A stretch of 64,000 bases of DNA from NCBI GenBank assembly GCA_018105865.1, contig CM030840.1:6689006-6753005 (forward strand). The letters are read 5' to 3'. Position numbers and translations under genes: made by a program. The DNA comes from Metaphire vulgaris (taxonomy: Eukaryota; Annelida; Clitellata; Crassiclitellata; Megascolecidae). The notes beneath the pieces are model-generated. The model had not been told where the DNA came from and made no database searches. It saw only the letters and a list, made by a program, of their open reading frames with translations. Positions 22,801 through 30,311 of the stretch are shown piece after piece (within the stretch, counting starts at the first letter, position 1; each line of letters starts with the position of its first letter).

Positions 22801-23253
22801 ATTTGCATTTTATTTGGCATCGGTGATTTTACTGCCCCAATGTTCCTATCACACTTGTCACTCGTGTGTCAGAAAAAACATAGAAAATAATGAAATATCA
22901 GTCATACTGAAAAGTGATTACACTGTGGCATGTTGTTTTCTAGTATTAAGAAACAGGCAAAAATATGAACAGCACACAACCTTATTGTTATATATTGTAG
23001 ACTTCTCCCTAATTCTACCTATTATATATTATGTGAAGCATTGTAGGAAACCTTTTAAACGTACAAGCTTACAAAGCAGAAAATATTTAATAATTGACAT
23101 GAAAATAAGCTTTTTTTCTGTTTTATTTTTGTAGCTCAATAAATATGTTTATTTGCCTCATTTCAGAGAACTACCGGTCCTTCTGCTGGAATGGCTTTAT
23201 GGAAGCAGGGTCTTCAAGCAGGTTCACACATTGGAAACTACAGCTACATATGA
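560..23253 (+). CDS. ANKMY1: ANKMY1-like protein (MORN, ankyrin, MYND), 17 exons
   Basis: Joining exons 560-833, 1889-1983, 3873-4019, 6048-6450, 7056-7561, 8481-9166, 10317-10488, 11001-11141, 13024-13125, 13530-13637, 14495-14626, 15859-15966, 16372-16537, 17054-17183, 18205-18359, 20641-21188 and 23167-23253 keeps one open frame of about 1319 residues. Seen: six MORN units (about residues 53-200, e.g. [18 protein letters not shown]), ankyrin units in exons 5-12 ([37 protein letters not shown]), and a MYND finger in exon 15 ([22 protein letters not shown]). Order and local sequence match vertebrate ANKMY1, which is shorter (about 940 residues). Known for the family: a cytoplasmic scaffold-type protein without catalytic residues; MYND fingers bind proline-rich peptides. 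The start ATG at 560 is the first one in frame. Exons 16-17 are the least certain part, supported only by phase and splice sites. Confidence 0.92.
1201..1282 (+). repeat. (GTAA)n microsatellite
   Basis: About 20 perfect GTAA units in ANKMY1 intron 1, preceded by gcag. Each unit recreates the GTAAGT donor consensus. Confidence 0.95.
1563..1733. mobile_element. hAT-type MITE with C-rich core
   Basis: Termini CAGGGTGCAATTTGT and ACAAATCGCACCCTG are inverted repeats, flanked by a perfect 8-bp duplication GTAACTGC (1555-1562, 1734-1741). The core is a minisatellite of variants of CTACATCCCCC. A CAG terminus plus 8-bp duplication is the hAT signature. No transposase. Confidence 0.88.
1889..1983 (+). 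CDS. ANKMY1: ANKMY1 exon 2: MORN
   Basis: Acceptor gatttcag, donor GAG|gtataa. Reads [15 protein letters not shown]...KHGCGFQRW, a complete MORN unit; phase 1 to 0. Confidence 0.9.
1984..2867. other. ANKMY1 intron 2, 5' part
   Basis: No exon seen. A TATATAAGG (about 2498) with an upstream CCAAT (2456), and AATAAAA near 2692, recall an LTR promoter and polyA signal, but I see no matching second copy or boundary. Confidence 0.25.
2868..3250 (-). mobile_element. LINE reverse transcriptase C-terminal fragment
   Basis: Read on the minus strand, it gives [12 protein letters not shown], a stop where the family has Trp, then [10 protein letters not shown] and ITRQMEFFG. This is the same C-terminal block as the LINE at 28-29 kb (EMWIWRKMLKVKY, RQRNWMGHV). 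It is broken by a stop and frameshifts. Lies in ANKMY1 intron 2. Confidence 0.7.
3873..4019 (+). CDS. ANKMY1: ANKMY1 exon 3: MORN
   Basis: Acceptor tttttatcag. Codes [19 protein letters not shown] and [18 protein letters not shown], two MORN units. Donor GAG|gtcgat is non-consensus after the GT. 49 codons, phase 0 to 0. Confidence 0.9.
4475..4765 (+). mobile_element. CR1/L2-type LINE C-terminal remnant
   Basis: Translates as [17 protein letters not shown]..., then after a stop [14 protein letters not shown] and [11 protein letters not shown]. The ETYKIMTGK and VVDKWNSL strings typify the end of CR1-like non-LTR reverse transcriptases. In-frame stops show it is dead. ANKMY1 intron 3. Confidence 0.75.
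4780..4886 (+). mobile_element. SINE 3' part with (ATT)n tail (family A)
   Basis: CACACTGGC...GCCTCCTAAACCACTT followed by (ATT)18. The same body occurs at 11866, 13289, 28066 and 63895, the last with a tRNA-like head. Confidence 0.7.
5425..5663. mobile_element. hAT-type MITE, CAGTGGCGTA family
   Basis: Inverted termini CAGTGGCGTAACGTGGGG and AAGTCACGCTACGCCACTG. GC-rich core with a 35-nt T run. A relative of the copy at 25974. The target duplication is not clear (5 of 8 match). Confidence 0.8.
6048..6450 (+). CDS. ANKMY1: ANKMY1 exon 4: last MORN and linker
   Basis: Acceptor ataacag. Begins [19 protein letters not shown] then QDVGLWFRE, matching the vertebrate ANKMY1 segment just after the MORN array (GPGVETYPDGSQDVGLWF). 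The remainder is an acidic linker with no named domain. Phase 0 to 1. A MITE sits only 18 bp past the donor. Confidence 0.92.
6469..6689. mobile_element. hAT-type MITE, 18 bp past an exon donor
   Basis: Inverted termini CAGGCCCATTGGAA and TTCCGACGGGCCTG; flanks TTAAAATA and TTAAAAAT are a near-match duplication. Sits just after the exon 4 donor, so the donor's downstream context is MITE DNA. Confidence 0.75.
7056..7561 (+). CDS. ANKMY1: ANKMY1 exon 5: linker and first ankyrin unit
   Basis: Acceptor gttttaag. A Ser/Asn-rich linker precedes [20 protein letters not shown] and [17 protein letters not shown], the first ankyrin unit, as in vertebrate ANKMY1 (DVADSKGYTVLAAA). Donor GTG|gtaaat, phase 1 to 0. 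Confidence 0.92.
7905..8271. mobile_element. TIR MITE with internal GAGAACCGG repeats
   Basis: Ends TACTGTGACTCCTCTAATA and TATTAAAAGATTTACAGTA are inverted. The interior has about four 18-bp units related to TTCGAGAACCGGCTTATG. The same termini bound the composite at 11964-12964. TACTGT/ACAGTA ends suggest a Tc1/pogo-type element (inference). Confidence 0.65.
8481..9166 (+). CDS. ANKMY1: ANKMY1 exon 6: ankyrin unit and Lys-rich insert
   Basis: Acceptor tgtgtttcag. Starts with [32 protein letters not shown], close to the vertebrate text [29 protein letters not shown]. A poorly conserved insert follows, with a KKDKKKKKG tract that could act in nuclear import (inference). Ends TTCAA|gtaagt, phase 0 to 2. 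Confidence 0.93.
9404..10064. mobile_element. hAT-type MITE, CAGACTTGGAAC family, copy 1
   Basis: Termini CAGACTTGGAACTGGGTCA and TGACCTGGTTCCAAGTCTG. Flanked by ATGCCTGA and ATGCCTGG (7 of 8). GTGACCCA subrepeats at both ends. About 190 bp longer than the copy at 18715, the extra part including an (AAT)n tract. Confidence 0.88.
10317..10488 (+). CDS. ANKMY1: ANKMY1 exon 7: ankyrin
   Basis: Acceptor tttccttag, donor AAG|gtaaaa. Codes [11 protein letters not shown] and [20 protein letters not shown], nearly the same as vertebrate ANKMY1 ([25 protein letters not shown]). Phase 2 to 0. Confidence 0.95.
11001..11141 (+). CDS. ANKMY1: ANKMY1 exon 8: ankyrin
   Basis: Acceptor catttttcag, donor TTG|gtagtt. 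Codes [22 protein letters not shown], matching vertebrate TPLHIAAALPGEEGVQIVELLL. 47 codons, phase 0. Confidence 0.95.
11500..11607 (+). mobile_element. SINE-like repeat (family B) with GATTA tail
   Basis: GATTTGGTGTGCCATCAGCTG ... CTATAGAAGTTAATAAG then AGATT repeats. Copies of the same text occur at 54340-54450 (+) and 24778-24860 (-). Confidence 0.6.
11676..11800. repeat. (TA)n microsatellite cluster
   Basis: AT tracts in ANKMY1 intron 8, the longest at 11739-11799. An exact duplicate of CATTTTCCAAATATGCATA lies at both 11611 and 11704. Confidence 0.9.
11866..11940 (+). mobile_element. SINE family A fragment
   Basis: CCTCCTGAACCACTTTAAAA then (TTATTA) tail; matches the body of the SINE at 63895. 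Confidence 0.55.
12014..12357. mobile_element. hAT-type MITE, CAGTGGCATA variant
   Basis: Ends CAGTGGCATAACAATGG and AACTGTGCTGTGCCACTG. No clear duplication. Nested in the composite at 11964. Confidence 0.65.
12417..12913. mobile_element. foldback element FB1 (15-bp terminal units)
   Basis: The left arm is tandem variants of GACGATTGACCATAG (15 bp, about five). The right arm holds the complement (GGTCAATCGTCC, TGGTCAATAGTCC). Inner inverted segments pair too: ATCAGGCTTAG...CTGCTGCATCATGCATGC (12565-12602) with 12763-12803. The centre is (TA)n. The whole ~500 bp can fold on itself. No coding capacity. Confidence 0.8.
13024..13125 (+). CDS. ANKMY1: ANKMY1 exon 9: ankyrin
   Basis: Acceptor tttgcttag, donor AAG|gtttgt. 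Codes [20 protein letters not shown], an ankyrin helix-turn. 34 codons, phase 0. Confidence 0.93.
13289..13345 (-). mobile_element. SINE family A fragment
   Basis: Minus-strand copy: (AAT)n then GTGATTTAAAGTGGTTTAGG. Confidence 0.5.
13530..13637 (+). CDS. ANKMY1: ANKMY1 exon 10: ankyrin
   Basis: Acceptor gtgtttag, donor TTG|gtaggt. Codes [20 protein letters not shown] then [12 protein letters not shown], matching vertebrate GHSPLSLSIASGNEL. 36 codons, phase 0. Confidence 0.93.
13811..13880. repeat. imperfect 33-bp hairpin
   Basis: TTCATATTACGTGC...AATTATAC pairs with GTATAATT...CACGTAATATGAA across a 3-nt centre (13846-13848), with a few mismatches or gaps. In ANKMY1 intron 10. No other feature seen between 13638 and 14494. 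Confidence 0.75.
14495..14626 (+). CDS. ANKMY1: ANKMY1 exon 11: ankyrin
   Basis: Acceptor taacctgtag, donor TTA|gtgagt. Codes [20 protein letters not shown] then [11 protein letters not shown], matching vertebrate ADPNLPLTKGLGSALCVAC. 44 codons, phase 0. Confidence 0.93.
14667..14745. repeat. (AAT)n microsatellite
   Basis: Long AAT run degrading into AAC, in ANKMY1 intron 11. The rest of that intron up to 15500 shows no element I can name. Confidence 0.9.
15509..15600 (+). mobile_element. truncated CAGTGGCGT-type element
   Basis: CAGTGGCGTCGCCAGGAATT then a G run resembles a hAT MITE end, but I find no partner terminus. The right limit is arbitrary. Confidence 0.4.
15859..15966 (+). CDS. 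ANKMY1: ANKMY1 exon 12: ankyrin
   Basis: Acceptor tgattttag, donor CTG|gtaagt. Codes [20 protein letters not shown] then [12 protein letters not shown], matching vertebrate RLISHGADILKPV and VGTAVDYGYFRF. 36 codons, phase 0. Confidence 0.93.
16155..16228. repeat. 24-bp near-palindromic tandem repeat
   Basis: Three units of 24 bp starting ATCTAAATGTTT and ending ACATAGAT. One exact extra unit lies at about 15621-15644, 0.5 kb upstream and across exon 12. Confidence 0.8.
16372..16537 (+). CDS. ANKMY1: ANKMY1 exon 13
   Basis: Acceptor tttttttag. Codes [20 protein letters not shown] then a helical, charged [12 protein letters not shown] region, matching vertebrate DRRIARCPFHTLMPAEREMF. I place the donor at CAAA|gtgaat, which joins in phase to the next exon. 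If it is skipped, a stop follows at 16542, giving a shorter form without MYND. Confidence 0.88.
16963..17018. repeat. (AT)n microsatellite
   Basis: Perfect AT run ending 35 bp before the exon 14 acceptor. Confidence 0.95.
17054..17183 (+). CDS. ANKMY1: ANKMY1 exon 14 (pre-MYND linker)
   Basis: Acceptor gtaatacag, donor CAG|gtatag. Only the frame reading [16 protein letters not shown] is in phase with both the upstream exon and the MYND exon. There is no domain in it; the match to vertebrates is weak here. Confidence 0.72.
17439..17782. mobile_element. hAT-type MITE (GGTTCTCAACC ends)
   Basis: Termini CAGCGGTTCTCAACCTTTA and CACAGGTTGAGAACCACTG; flanks CCCTAGAT and ACCTAGAT (7 of 8). The termini resemble hAT-Charlie ends known from vertebrates. 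In ANKMY1 intron 14. Confidence 0.88.
17997..18144. mobile_element. short MITE with CAGGGATGTT ends
   Basis: Ends CAGGGATGTT and AACATCCCTG; the interior repeats TTGGTCCTGG. No convincing target duplication. Lies 60 bp before the MYND exon. Confidence 0.6.
18205..18359 (+). CDS. ANKMY1: ANKMY1 exon 15: MYND zinc finger
   Basis: Codes [21 protein letters not shown], then [21 protein letters not shown]: the full C-x2-C, C-x2-C, C-x3-C, H-x3-C ligand set. Vertebrate ANKMY1 reads [21 protein letters not shown]. Acceptor gaacacaag. The donor CCCG|gtgggg is weak; reading through it would give about 35 more residues and a stop at 18479, a possible alternative C-terminus. Confidence 0.93.
18503..18559. 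repeat. (ATC)n microsatellite
   Basis: ATC run downstream of the MYND exon. Confidence 0.95.
18715..19184. mobile_element. hAT-type MITE, CAGACTTGGAAC family, copy 2
   Basis: Same element as 9404-10064. Perfect 8-bp duplication GTAGGAGC (18707-18714 and 19185-19192). 470 bp, no open frame. In ANKMY1 intron 15. Confidence 0.92.
19205..19510 (+). repeat. dispersed ~310-bp repeat, copy 1
   Basis: Starts GAGTACCTAGGCATTGTTATGG in part; rich in AGTACCT and AAGTACC words; ends TTGAATGTTTTCAGAGT. The second copy is 22355-22680. Confidence 0.8.
19814..19893. repeat. (CT)n(AT)n compound microsatellite
   Basis: About 40 bp of CT followed by 40 bp of AT. Confidence 0.95.
20641..21188 (+). CDS. ANKMY1: ANKMY1 exon 16: charged low-complexity tail
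   Basis: Acceptor gggattgcag and donor GCAGAG|gtatgt are good, and phase 1 to 0 fits both neighbours. The first ~60 codons are imperfect repeats of [14 protein letters not shown] type; Gly/Lys-rich and acidic DSDDDDA segments follow. Expected to be disordered. I know no counterpart in vertebrate ANKMY1, so this is either a lineage-specific tail or part of another gene. The antisense open frames here are by-products of the purine-rich repeat. Confidence 0.62.
22355..22680 (+). repeat. dispersed ~310-bp repeat, copy 2
   Basis: Same orientation as copy 1, clearly diverged with small indels. In ANKMY1 intron 16. Confidence 0.8.
23167..23253 (+). CDS. ANKMY1: ANKMY1 terminal exon
   Basis: Acceptor cctcatttcag. 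Reads [20 protein letters not shown] and ends at TGA 23251-23253. It is in phase 0 with the preceding exon. No convincing AATAAA follows closely, so the 3' end is open. Confidence 0.6.
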   Translation, partial: RTTGPSAGMALWKQGLQAGSHIGNYSYI

Positions 23254-23950
23254 AAGCCTTAGTGGGAATCTAGGCATTTGACTCACCATATTCAGTATTG
23301 TATACTTACTCTGTGATAGATTTTAGTGTCAAATATTGTGGCATTGCAAATCCATGTAACTGATGTTGTATACTTAATTTTTAGCTGCATATTTGTTCTG
23401 CTTAAGTTACAATAGATTGTCAGATTTGAGTTTTGTTATGAGCCGTATTTCAAAGGTTTATTTAGGCATTTGAATTGATCCATTCATGGCTGTTAATATT
23501 TATGAACTACCTGCAACTTCTTGCATAGGAATACTTTTCTTGTCCTGTTTTGAACCTAAAATGTTCCTCTTTTCTGAGCCATCTGCATTTATTAATGCTT
23601 TACAATCAGTTTGTTATCATGATAGTATCAATATGGGCATATAGGACCTACTGTCTTTCCAGCCTTGCTATAATCTGTTCCACATAACAAATCTTTTACT
23701 CTAAATAATGTGTGCTTATCAGCACAACTAATCATCATGTGCCCATGCATGCATATACCTGGTTTGATCAGGAACGATAAGAGAACGTTTTGTATTATTA
23801 CTGAAAAAATGTTTCCTATTTATTGGTGAGTTATTTTTGTCAAGAAATTTTCATATATGGTTACTTTTACTATGAAGCATTACATATTAGCAGTTCAAAC
23901 TTAATCAGATTTAAAATAATTAACATAATAATGTTAAGCAATAATTTTTA

Positions 23951-24315
23951 CATGTTAATAAGTAAGACAGGTATCTAGATAGATTTGATACATATTTAGA
24001 GCTTCTTTGGTGACAGAATTTAGAGCTAACTAGTTACATATGATTAGATGATACAAGACTGCTGAAATTGGTCTTTTTTCACAGATCTTATAAAAGAAAA
24101 ACTGCACGAGTATTTTAACATTTTTGTGTTGTGGACTTCACAGTTGCTGAAATGATAATGTTGTACTGTTAATAAGTAAGACAGGTATCTAGATAGATTT
24201 GATACATATTTAGATGTGACAGAATTTAGAAACTTTACTTTTTCAATGGTGTAAATTTATAAAAAGAAAAACTATTAATATTTTTGTTGACAGAAAAAAT
24301 GTTGTACTTAAACTG
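23951..24315 (+). repeat. ~215-bp tandem duplication
   Basis: GTTAATAAGTAAGACAGGTA ... GACAGAATTTAGA occurs at 23954 and again at 24170. The second unit is shortened. Confidence 0.8.
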
Positions 24316-24777
24316 TACGGACAAACTAAATATTTTACAGTATCATTATATCTATTTTATCAGTAAATGTTTTCTTAGTCATGTCATTTATTAGCCAGTT
24401 GCACTGCACAGCAATTTTTAGAGTATACCCATTCCTGACACGAAAAAATCTGATGAGCAAAAAAATATATGTAAAAAAGTAAAGGTGCCCAGAATTATAT
24501 CAATGGTGCCCTCGACTTCTGATAAATCCTGACAGGCAACAAAAGTGTCTCAAGAATATGCCGCAGGTCCTGAAAAAGCCTGCTAATGAGCAAAACAATA
24601 AAAGGTCCTCAACATCTACAGTGTATTTTGCTTAATCAAGTTACATGCATTAGCCAAAATTTTGGGGGATGCCTGGGCATTCCCAGGCTACCATTACGTG
24701 ATGCCTCTGCAGTTACCGGTAGCTACTGAAACCGGTTTTTAATTCAATTTCTGCAGCAGGAGTGAAAGGGCACGTTG

Positions 24778-24860
24778 TATTTAATCTAATCTAATCTTAA
24801 ACCTCTATAGCGCCACTTTCATAATGCACAGGAGCATCAACTGATGGCACACCAAATCAA
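24778..24860 (-). mobile_element. SINE-like family B, minus strand
   Basis: TCTAATCTAATC tail complement, then CTATAGCGCCACTTTCATAA and GATGGCACACCAAATC, the reverse of 11500-11607. Confidence 0.55.
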
Positions 24861-25029
24861 AATCACTAACCAAATTTAACCAGCCATTAGACCTACCACA
24901 TCCCTCCCACCTTCCATTTCTTCCCCTCCCCACTCCCTACAGCCCCCCTCAACCACACACCCTCCCTCCCACACACACACACAAACAAAGGCGTCAAGAA
25001 GATATTTGGTCCCTTTTGACAAAATATGA

Positions 25030-25435
25030 CAAGCTTTGTGTGCGTGGGTGTGTGGCGCGTGGGTGTACGTGGTGCGTGTGTGTGCGCGCGTGGTGGATGG
25101 GGGGGGGGGGCGAAAGCTTTTCAGCTGGCATCGATAGGTGGCGCCAGGTGCGCTGCAGTTATGAAGAGGGGATGCTGCGGCAGCGGCGATGGAGCTGGAC
25201 TCGGGTGACGACGGGTGTTGTTGTCCGCCGGATTTTCATCGACGTACAGACGCGAGGTACTGCTGGTCTAGGGAACGAACGGTCCGCTGTCGTGTTCCAA
25301 ACGGTCGAATGATGTCGTTTACGGGGATTCGCCGTGCTCTGAAACTTTTTCCGGTCGTCGCCGGACTTCTGCTTCTTCCAGTCGGAGCCGAACTGAATTT
25401 CTTTATGAATGAAACGGAGACGAAGCGACTGCTCG
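25030..25435 (+). promoter_or_regulatory. RYK: CpG-rich promoter region of RYK
   Basis: The only stretch of this size in the window dense in undecayed CpG (GCGCGCG, GCGGCAGCGGCGATGG, CCGCCGG). It surrounds the RYK first exon. This suggests an unmethylated promoter (inference). No TATA box is evident. Confidence 0.6.
25309..25435 (+). CDS. RYK: RYK exon 1: signal peptide and WIF start
   Basis: Starts ATGATG; the hydrophobic core LKLFPVVAGLLLLPVGA predicts cleavage near residue 27. An in-frame ATG at 25189 would add 40 Cys/Arg-rich residues before the signal peptide, so 25309 is preferred. Ends CTCG|gtaaat, phase 1. Confidence 0.9.
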
Positions 25436-28400
25436 GTAAATCAGCGGTCACCTTAGACGTTAGACATAAACAATTACAACTTCAATGATTCTTTAATAAA
25501 ACAACCGTTCAAATGACAGACGATGTGAAATACTGCACTCTGATGCTTTTTTGCTTGGTCAAGTTCGAATTTTTACAGCGCCTTTTGTAATCGGAGATTG
25601 CCCGGTGAGAGAACAAGACGTTATCGGAAGCTTTTGAGTGGACATGTTCGTGTGCATGAGAATTTGCGTACACAAGATTTGTCAAATTAGCCTAGCAGCA
25701 ACATATCGTAAATCATGTGTTGAGGTAGCTTGGTAGCCTATTAGGTGCATTTACAGTGGCGTAGCGAGAGTATCCGGTGCCCGGGGGCAAGGTGTACCGA
25801 GTACAGTGGCGTGCAGAGAGTGGTGTGCGCCTGGGGCCAAGTCACTAAAAAAAGGTCACGGAGTCAAGTTGATAAAGAAATGTTTGACAAGCAAAAAAAG
25901 AAAAAAGATTGCCAAGTCAATCTTGCCCCCCCATCTGGTTGGCGCCTCGGGCCACCGCCCCATCGGCTCCACCCAGTGGCGTAACGTGGGGGCGGGCGGG
26001 GGCACTTTGTTGACAGCCCCCGGGCCCCGGGCTGGGGGGCCCCCGAAGAGGGGTCTAAGCTAGGGTTAGGTTAGGGTTAACCCTAACTTCTTAACCCTAA
26101 CCCTAGAAATGATGTGCTGACGACCTTTTTTTTCTTGGCTCGTCAGGATGAAACAGGAGGGAGGTGATGACGTTTTTTTGCTCGTCAGCTCGAAACTCTG
26201 GGGCCCCCATGGCAAAGATGCCCCCGGGCCCCCAAAAGTCACGCTACGCCACTGGCTCCACCCTCTGCATGCTACTGACCGAGTACTCATGGCGCCCTGA
26301 ACTTCCCAAAATTCTTGATGAGCAAAACGGTCGTCACTCATGTTCCTCCATCGGCGCCCCCTTAATCTGCAACAAAAAGCCCTGATGAGCAAAAAAAGGT
26401 CATCACTTATTTTACTGCTTCAAACCCGATTTTGGTGCCCCCACCCCCTCGCTATGCCACTGTGCATTTATCTAACAGATATTCACTTGGCTGATTTACT
26501 GTAGTAATTTGTAAAATGCATTTGAATCAGTTCAGAGTTGCAGTTCACAGTGCTAGGTGTGTGATGACCACCAAACCCCAAATCTTTTGAATTAAAATGT
26601 CAGTGCCTTAAAATTTGGCTCCTGTTGATAACTATTAAGACAATACAGACATCAATAAATTACAAATAAGTTGTAAATTTATGTAATCAAAGCATTGAAA
26701 TATTTATTTAAAATGTGGATTATCTTGCAAGAATCATTTTTCTGGGATTGGGAGACTCCACACGTGCAGCTTGATAATTTTGTTTTTAGGTGTCTGAACC
26801 TCAGTGAAGCTATAAAATTTTGGAATTAGACTAGTCTTACCCACTCTACTCTTCTAACAAAATTGACCTATCTTTTAAAGTGAAAGTTTTTAATTATAAT
26901 ATTAACTACCATAATAAGAAGTAGATCTAGCTAATCGATGCACCAGCCATCCATGTCAAGACTGTTAGCACTTTGACTGCAATGCACAGCATGATCCATT
27001 GTAAATGACTGATGTACAGTAAAAACACAAAGACGAGTCCCAGCAGTAGTAAACTTTGTAAGCTCCGATATTACCACTTACAGGATAGCCACATTAACAT
27101 AGATTCCTATAGCATGGACATTCGGTTGACTCAGACCGTTTATTTAGACCCTGGCTGAGACTTCTTTGAACTCTGCTAACGTGGAATTTTGATTAACCTG
27201 GACACTTTTTCCAGTTTTCTGAAGTGCACGTCAGTGAGGCTGTCATATGGTTTGAAAGAATCAGCCAATCCCATGTAAAAGCCAGGTTCCCAGTACTCTG
27301 AAAATCCTGAAATAGTCGTTGTCACCGTGGTATTTTCAGTCATCCGCATCATTGCTGATTTGTAGTCTGACCACGGAGGGGCCAACCTTTTAGGTGCTTC
27401 TGGGGACAGTTTCATTGATCCCATCTAATTACAATGGATTTGTTAGGGCTCTTATGCTAATGAAGTTCTTGATTCATTGTTGATGGCTACCAATGAATAA
27501 GATGAAGGATTGTTAGTGAAACAAGAGAAAGGAGTTTATTTTGAAGTTTCGTGGGATTTTTCATTTGGTATCTTGTGACCTCTGTGGACACCATTGGTCA
27601 TTTTTCACATTTGTATTTTATATTTGGACAAAGTCAAGCAATCCGAACCCCCAGTTACATTAAATTCTAAATACTATGACTGGAGCGGAGTATGGGTATG
27701 ATTTTCAATGCTTCTGCTGCCATTGTTTGCCTGAGTATCCAGTTGCTCAGTTCTCAATTATTAGACACTGTTGCCACTGGAAAGAGTTGACCTAACCTCT
27801 GAATTTTGATCCTAGACCACACATGTTCACAAGGAAACCCAATCCACTTAATACTCAGAGTCCAGTTCAGCATAAATTGATTTTTAATTTAAATTCACTG
27901 CATTATAAATGCATTTTTATTGTATCTACTAAAGCTGACATTGATCCCTGGAGGCATCCATTTTATTTCCTGGTGTTTTAGGTTTATGCTATTTGGGCTA
28001 TTGACACTTTAAACCTTCACAACTTATTTGATAGCTAGCAATCTATCTAATATAGTAGTTCTCATGCAGTGTAGACTTTCCTGAACCACTTTAAACCTTG
28101 TTATATTCATCATCATCAGTGTTTCTGTCTCTCGACAGGTCCAGGTATCCAGTTATTCCACTCCGATCGATTGCTTGTTTCTTCTTTGAGTTCCTGATAT
28201 CCTTTATTCATCATCCACTCCAACATCATCTTTCTCGGTCTACCTCTCACTCTCTTTCCCTCCATTTTTCCTTCGATTATTGTTCTTAGTAAAGAGTCAT
28301 GCCGGAGGACATGTCCCATCCAATTTCTCTGCCTTTTCCGGATTGTATCTATCAGGCTTCTTTCTTCTTCTATCTCCTTCATGACTTCCTCGTTTGTCTT

Positions 28401-29778
28401 ATGCTCTGTGTATTTTACTTTTAGCATTTTCCTCCAAATCCACATTTCAAAAGCCTCTAATCGTTTTATATCTTCCTTTCTCATTGTCCACGTCTCTGCC
28501 CCATACAACGCCACACTCCATATCAATGTTTTTACCAATCTCTTTTTTAGGTTTAGTTTTAGTTTACTTTGCATCAGCTCATTTCTCTTGTAAAAAGCTT
28601 CCTTTGCTATTGCTATACGTCTTCTTATCTCTTTATTGCATCTGGCATCGGTTGTTATCAGACTTCCTAGATAGCTAGATTCCTTCACTTGCTCTATGAT
28701 CTGTCCATAAACCTTTATTTCCACTCTCATTCCTTCTTTTTTACTTATTACCATAACTTTAGTCTTTTTTGTATTGATTCTCATTCCATACTTTTCTGAC
28801 ACTTGTATCAGTTTATCCATTACTTCCTGAAGCCCTTTTTGATTGCTTGCTAGCATGGCCTGATCGTCTGCAAATCGCATCGCCTTTAGTAGTACTCCTC
28901 CAACTTTAACTCCCTTATCTGTATTCTCCATCGCCTCTTGTACTAATTCTTCGATGTATATGTTAAACAGCAGCGGTGACAGTGGACATCCCTGCCTTAC
29001 TCCTCTCCCAATCATACACGATTCACTCAGTTCTTCCTCTATTCTCACCTTCACTGACTGTCCATGGTATAGGTTTGCTATCAGTCTTCTGTCTCTCCAA
29101 TCCACTCCCACCCTTTTCAGTGCTTTCATAAAAATCCTCCAGTCTACTCTGTCAAACGCTTTTTCGTAATCCACGAAGCATATATAGATATTTTTTCCAT
29201 TTTGAAGTCTTCTCTCACTTAGCATTCTTAAGCATCCGATTGCATCCCGTGTTCCTTTCCCCTTCCGAAACCCAAACTGATCCTCTCCAAGGAATCCTAT
29301 TACATCTGTTTTTCTACAATCAATAATGATTCCCATTAAAAAGAAAGTAAATGCAATGGAATGAGAGGACCATAGAACTATCAGTCTATTATGCCATGCG
29401 GCGAAGATAATACTCAAGGTCATTACAAAAAGAGTACAAGCGTTATATTATATTAATGTTTGGATAGTTTTACATTATGTTGTGGCTTATAAGTGATCAC
29501 TGTAGGTTTAGCATTTAAGACAACAACTTTTATGGAGCTGAAAAAATTTGAAGTATGCTAGAAAAAAATTTTTTGTGAGAAACAATTTAATATATTTTGA
29601 TGGTTTTTGACTGGACTTGGTGCATCATTGTCTCTTTTTTATTCCTCTGACCCCTCAATTGCTAGTTGTCTTGGGATATATTTATGGTTATAATTAATTG
29701 ACCCATAAACAAAGTTCTGCCTCTTTCTATTTAATGTTGCTGTTTGTGATGAGATGCAACAAGAAATTCTATCATAAA

Positions 29779-29827
<49 letters not shown>

Positions 29828-30274
29828 TTATTAGAGTGACAATTTCTTGTGCACCTTGTTATAAAAATGTCAGGAGCAGGGACACACTACAGAGTCCAAT
29901 AAAATAATATCTGGAATCTATTATTACATTCTTCTAAGCAGCTCCAGTCTTTTATATGGATCGTTTCCAATATTATTGATATTTTATCTTGAGATGTGTA
30001 ACAACTTTGCAGCAGAGTTGCCTTTTTGAACCCAGAGAATCACAGATTGGTTGGTGAATAATTAATTAAGCTGGCCTTGTGTTCTCTGTAATTTCACTGT
30101 AGTAACTCTTGTATTGACAGTGTTTGTTGGGACTTGAAATTTGTGGCATGCTTTGATATGTAGGCTTAGTATTCCACAGAATTTGGGTATTGTAATAAAT
30201 TCTGCCCTGTTATCAGGAGTTTAGAGTTATGTCTATCTTCAATTAAGCTTTGTCTGTTCATGAATGATATAGTT

Positions 30275-30311
<37 letters not shown>

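Larger units (their letters stand above)
23254..25000. other. spacer between ANKMY1 and RYK
   Basis: Holds a roughly 215-bp tandem duplication (23951-24315), a region with GATGAGCAAAAAA words shared with the hAT-type elements (24440-24600), a minus-strand SINE B copy (24778-24860) and a CA tract. No exon seen. Confidence 0.6.

Noticed and set aside
25189..25308. Upstream in-frame ATG for RYK
   Set aside because: Would place 40 Cys/Arg-rich residues before an obvious signal peptide; the ATG pair at 25309 is the better start.
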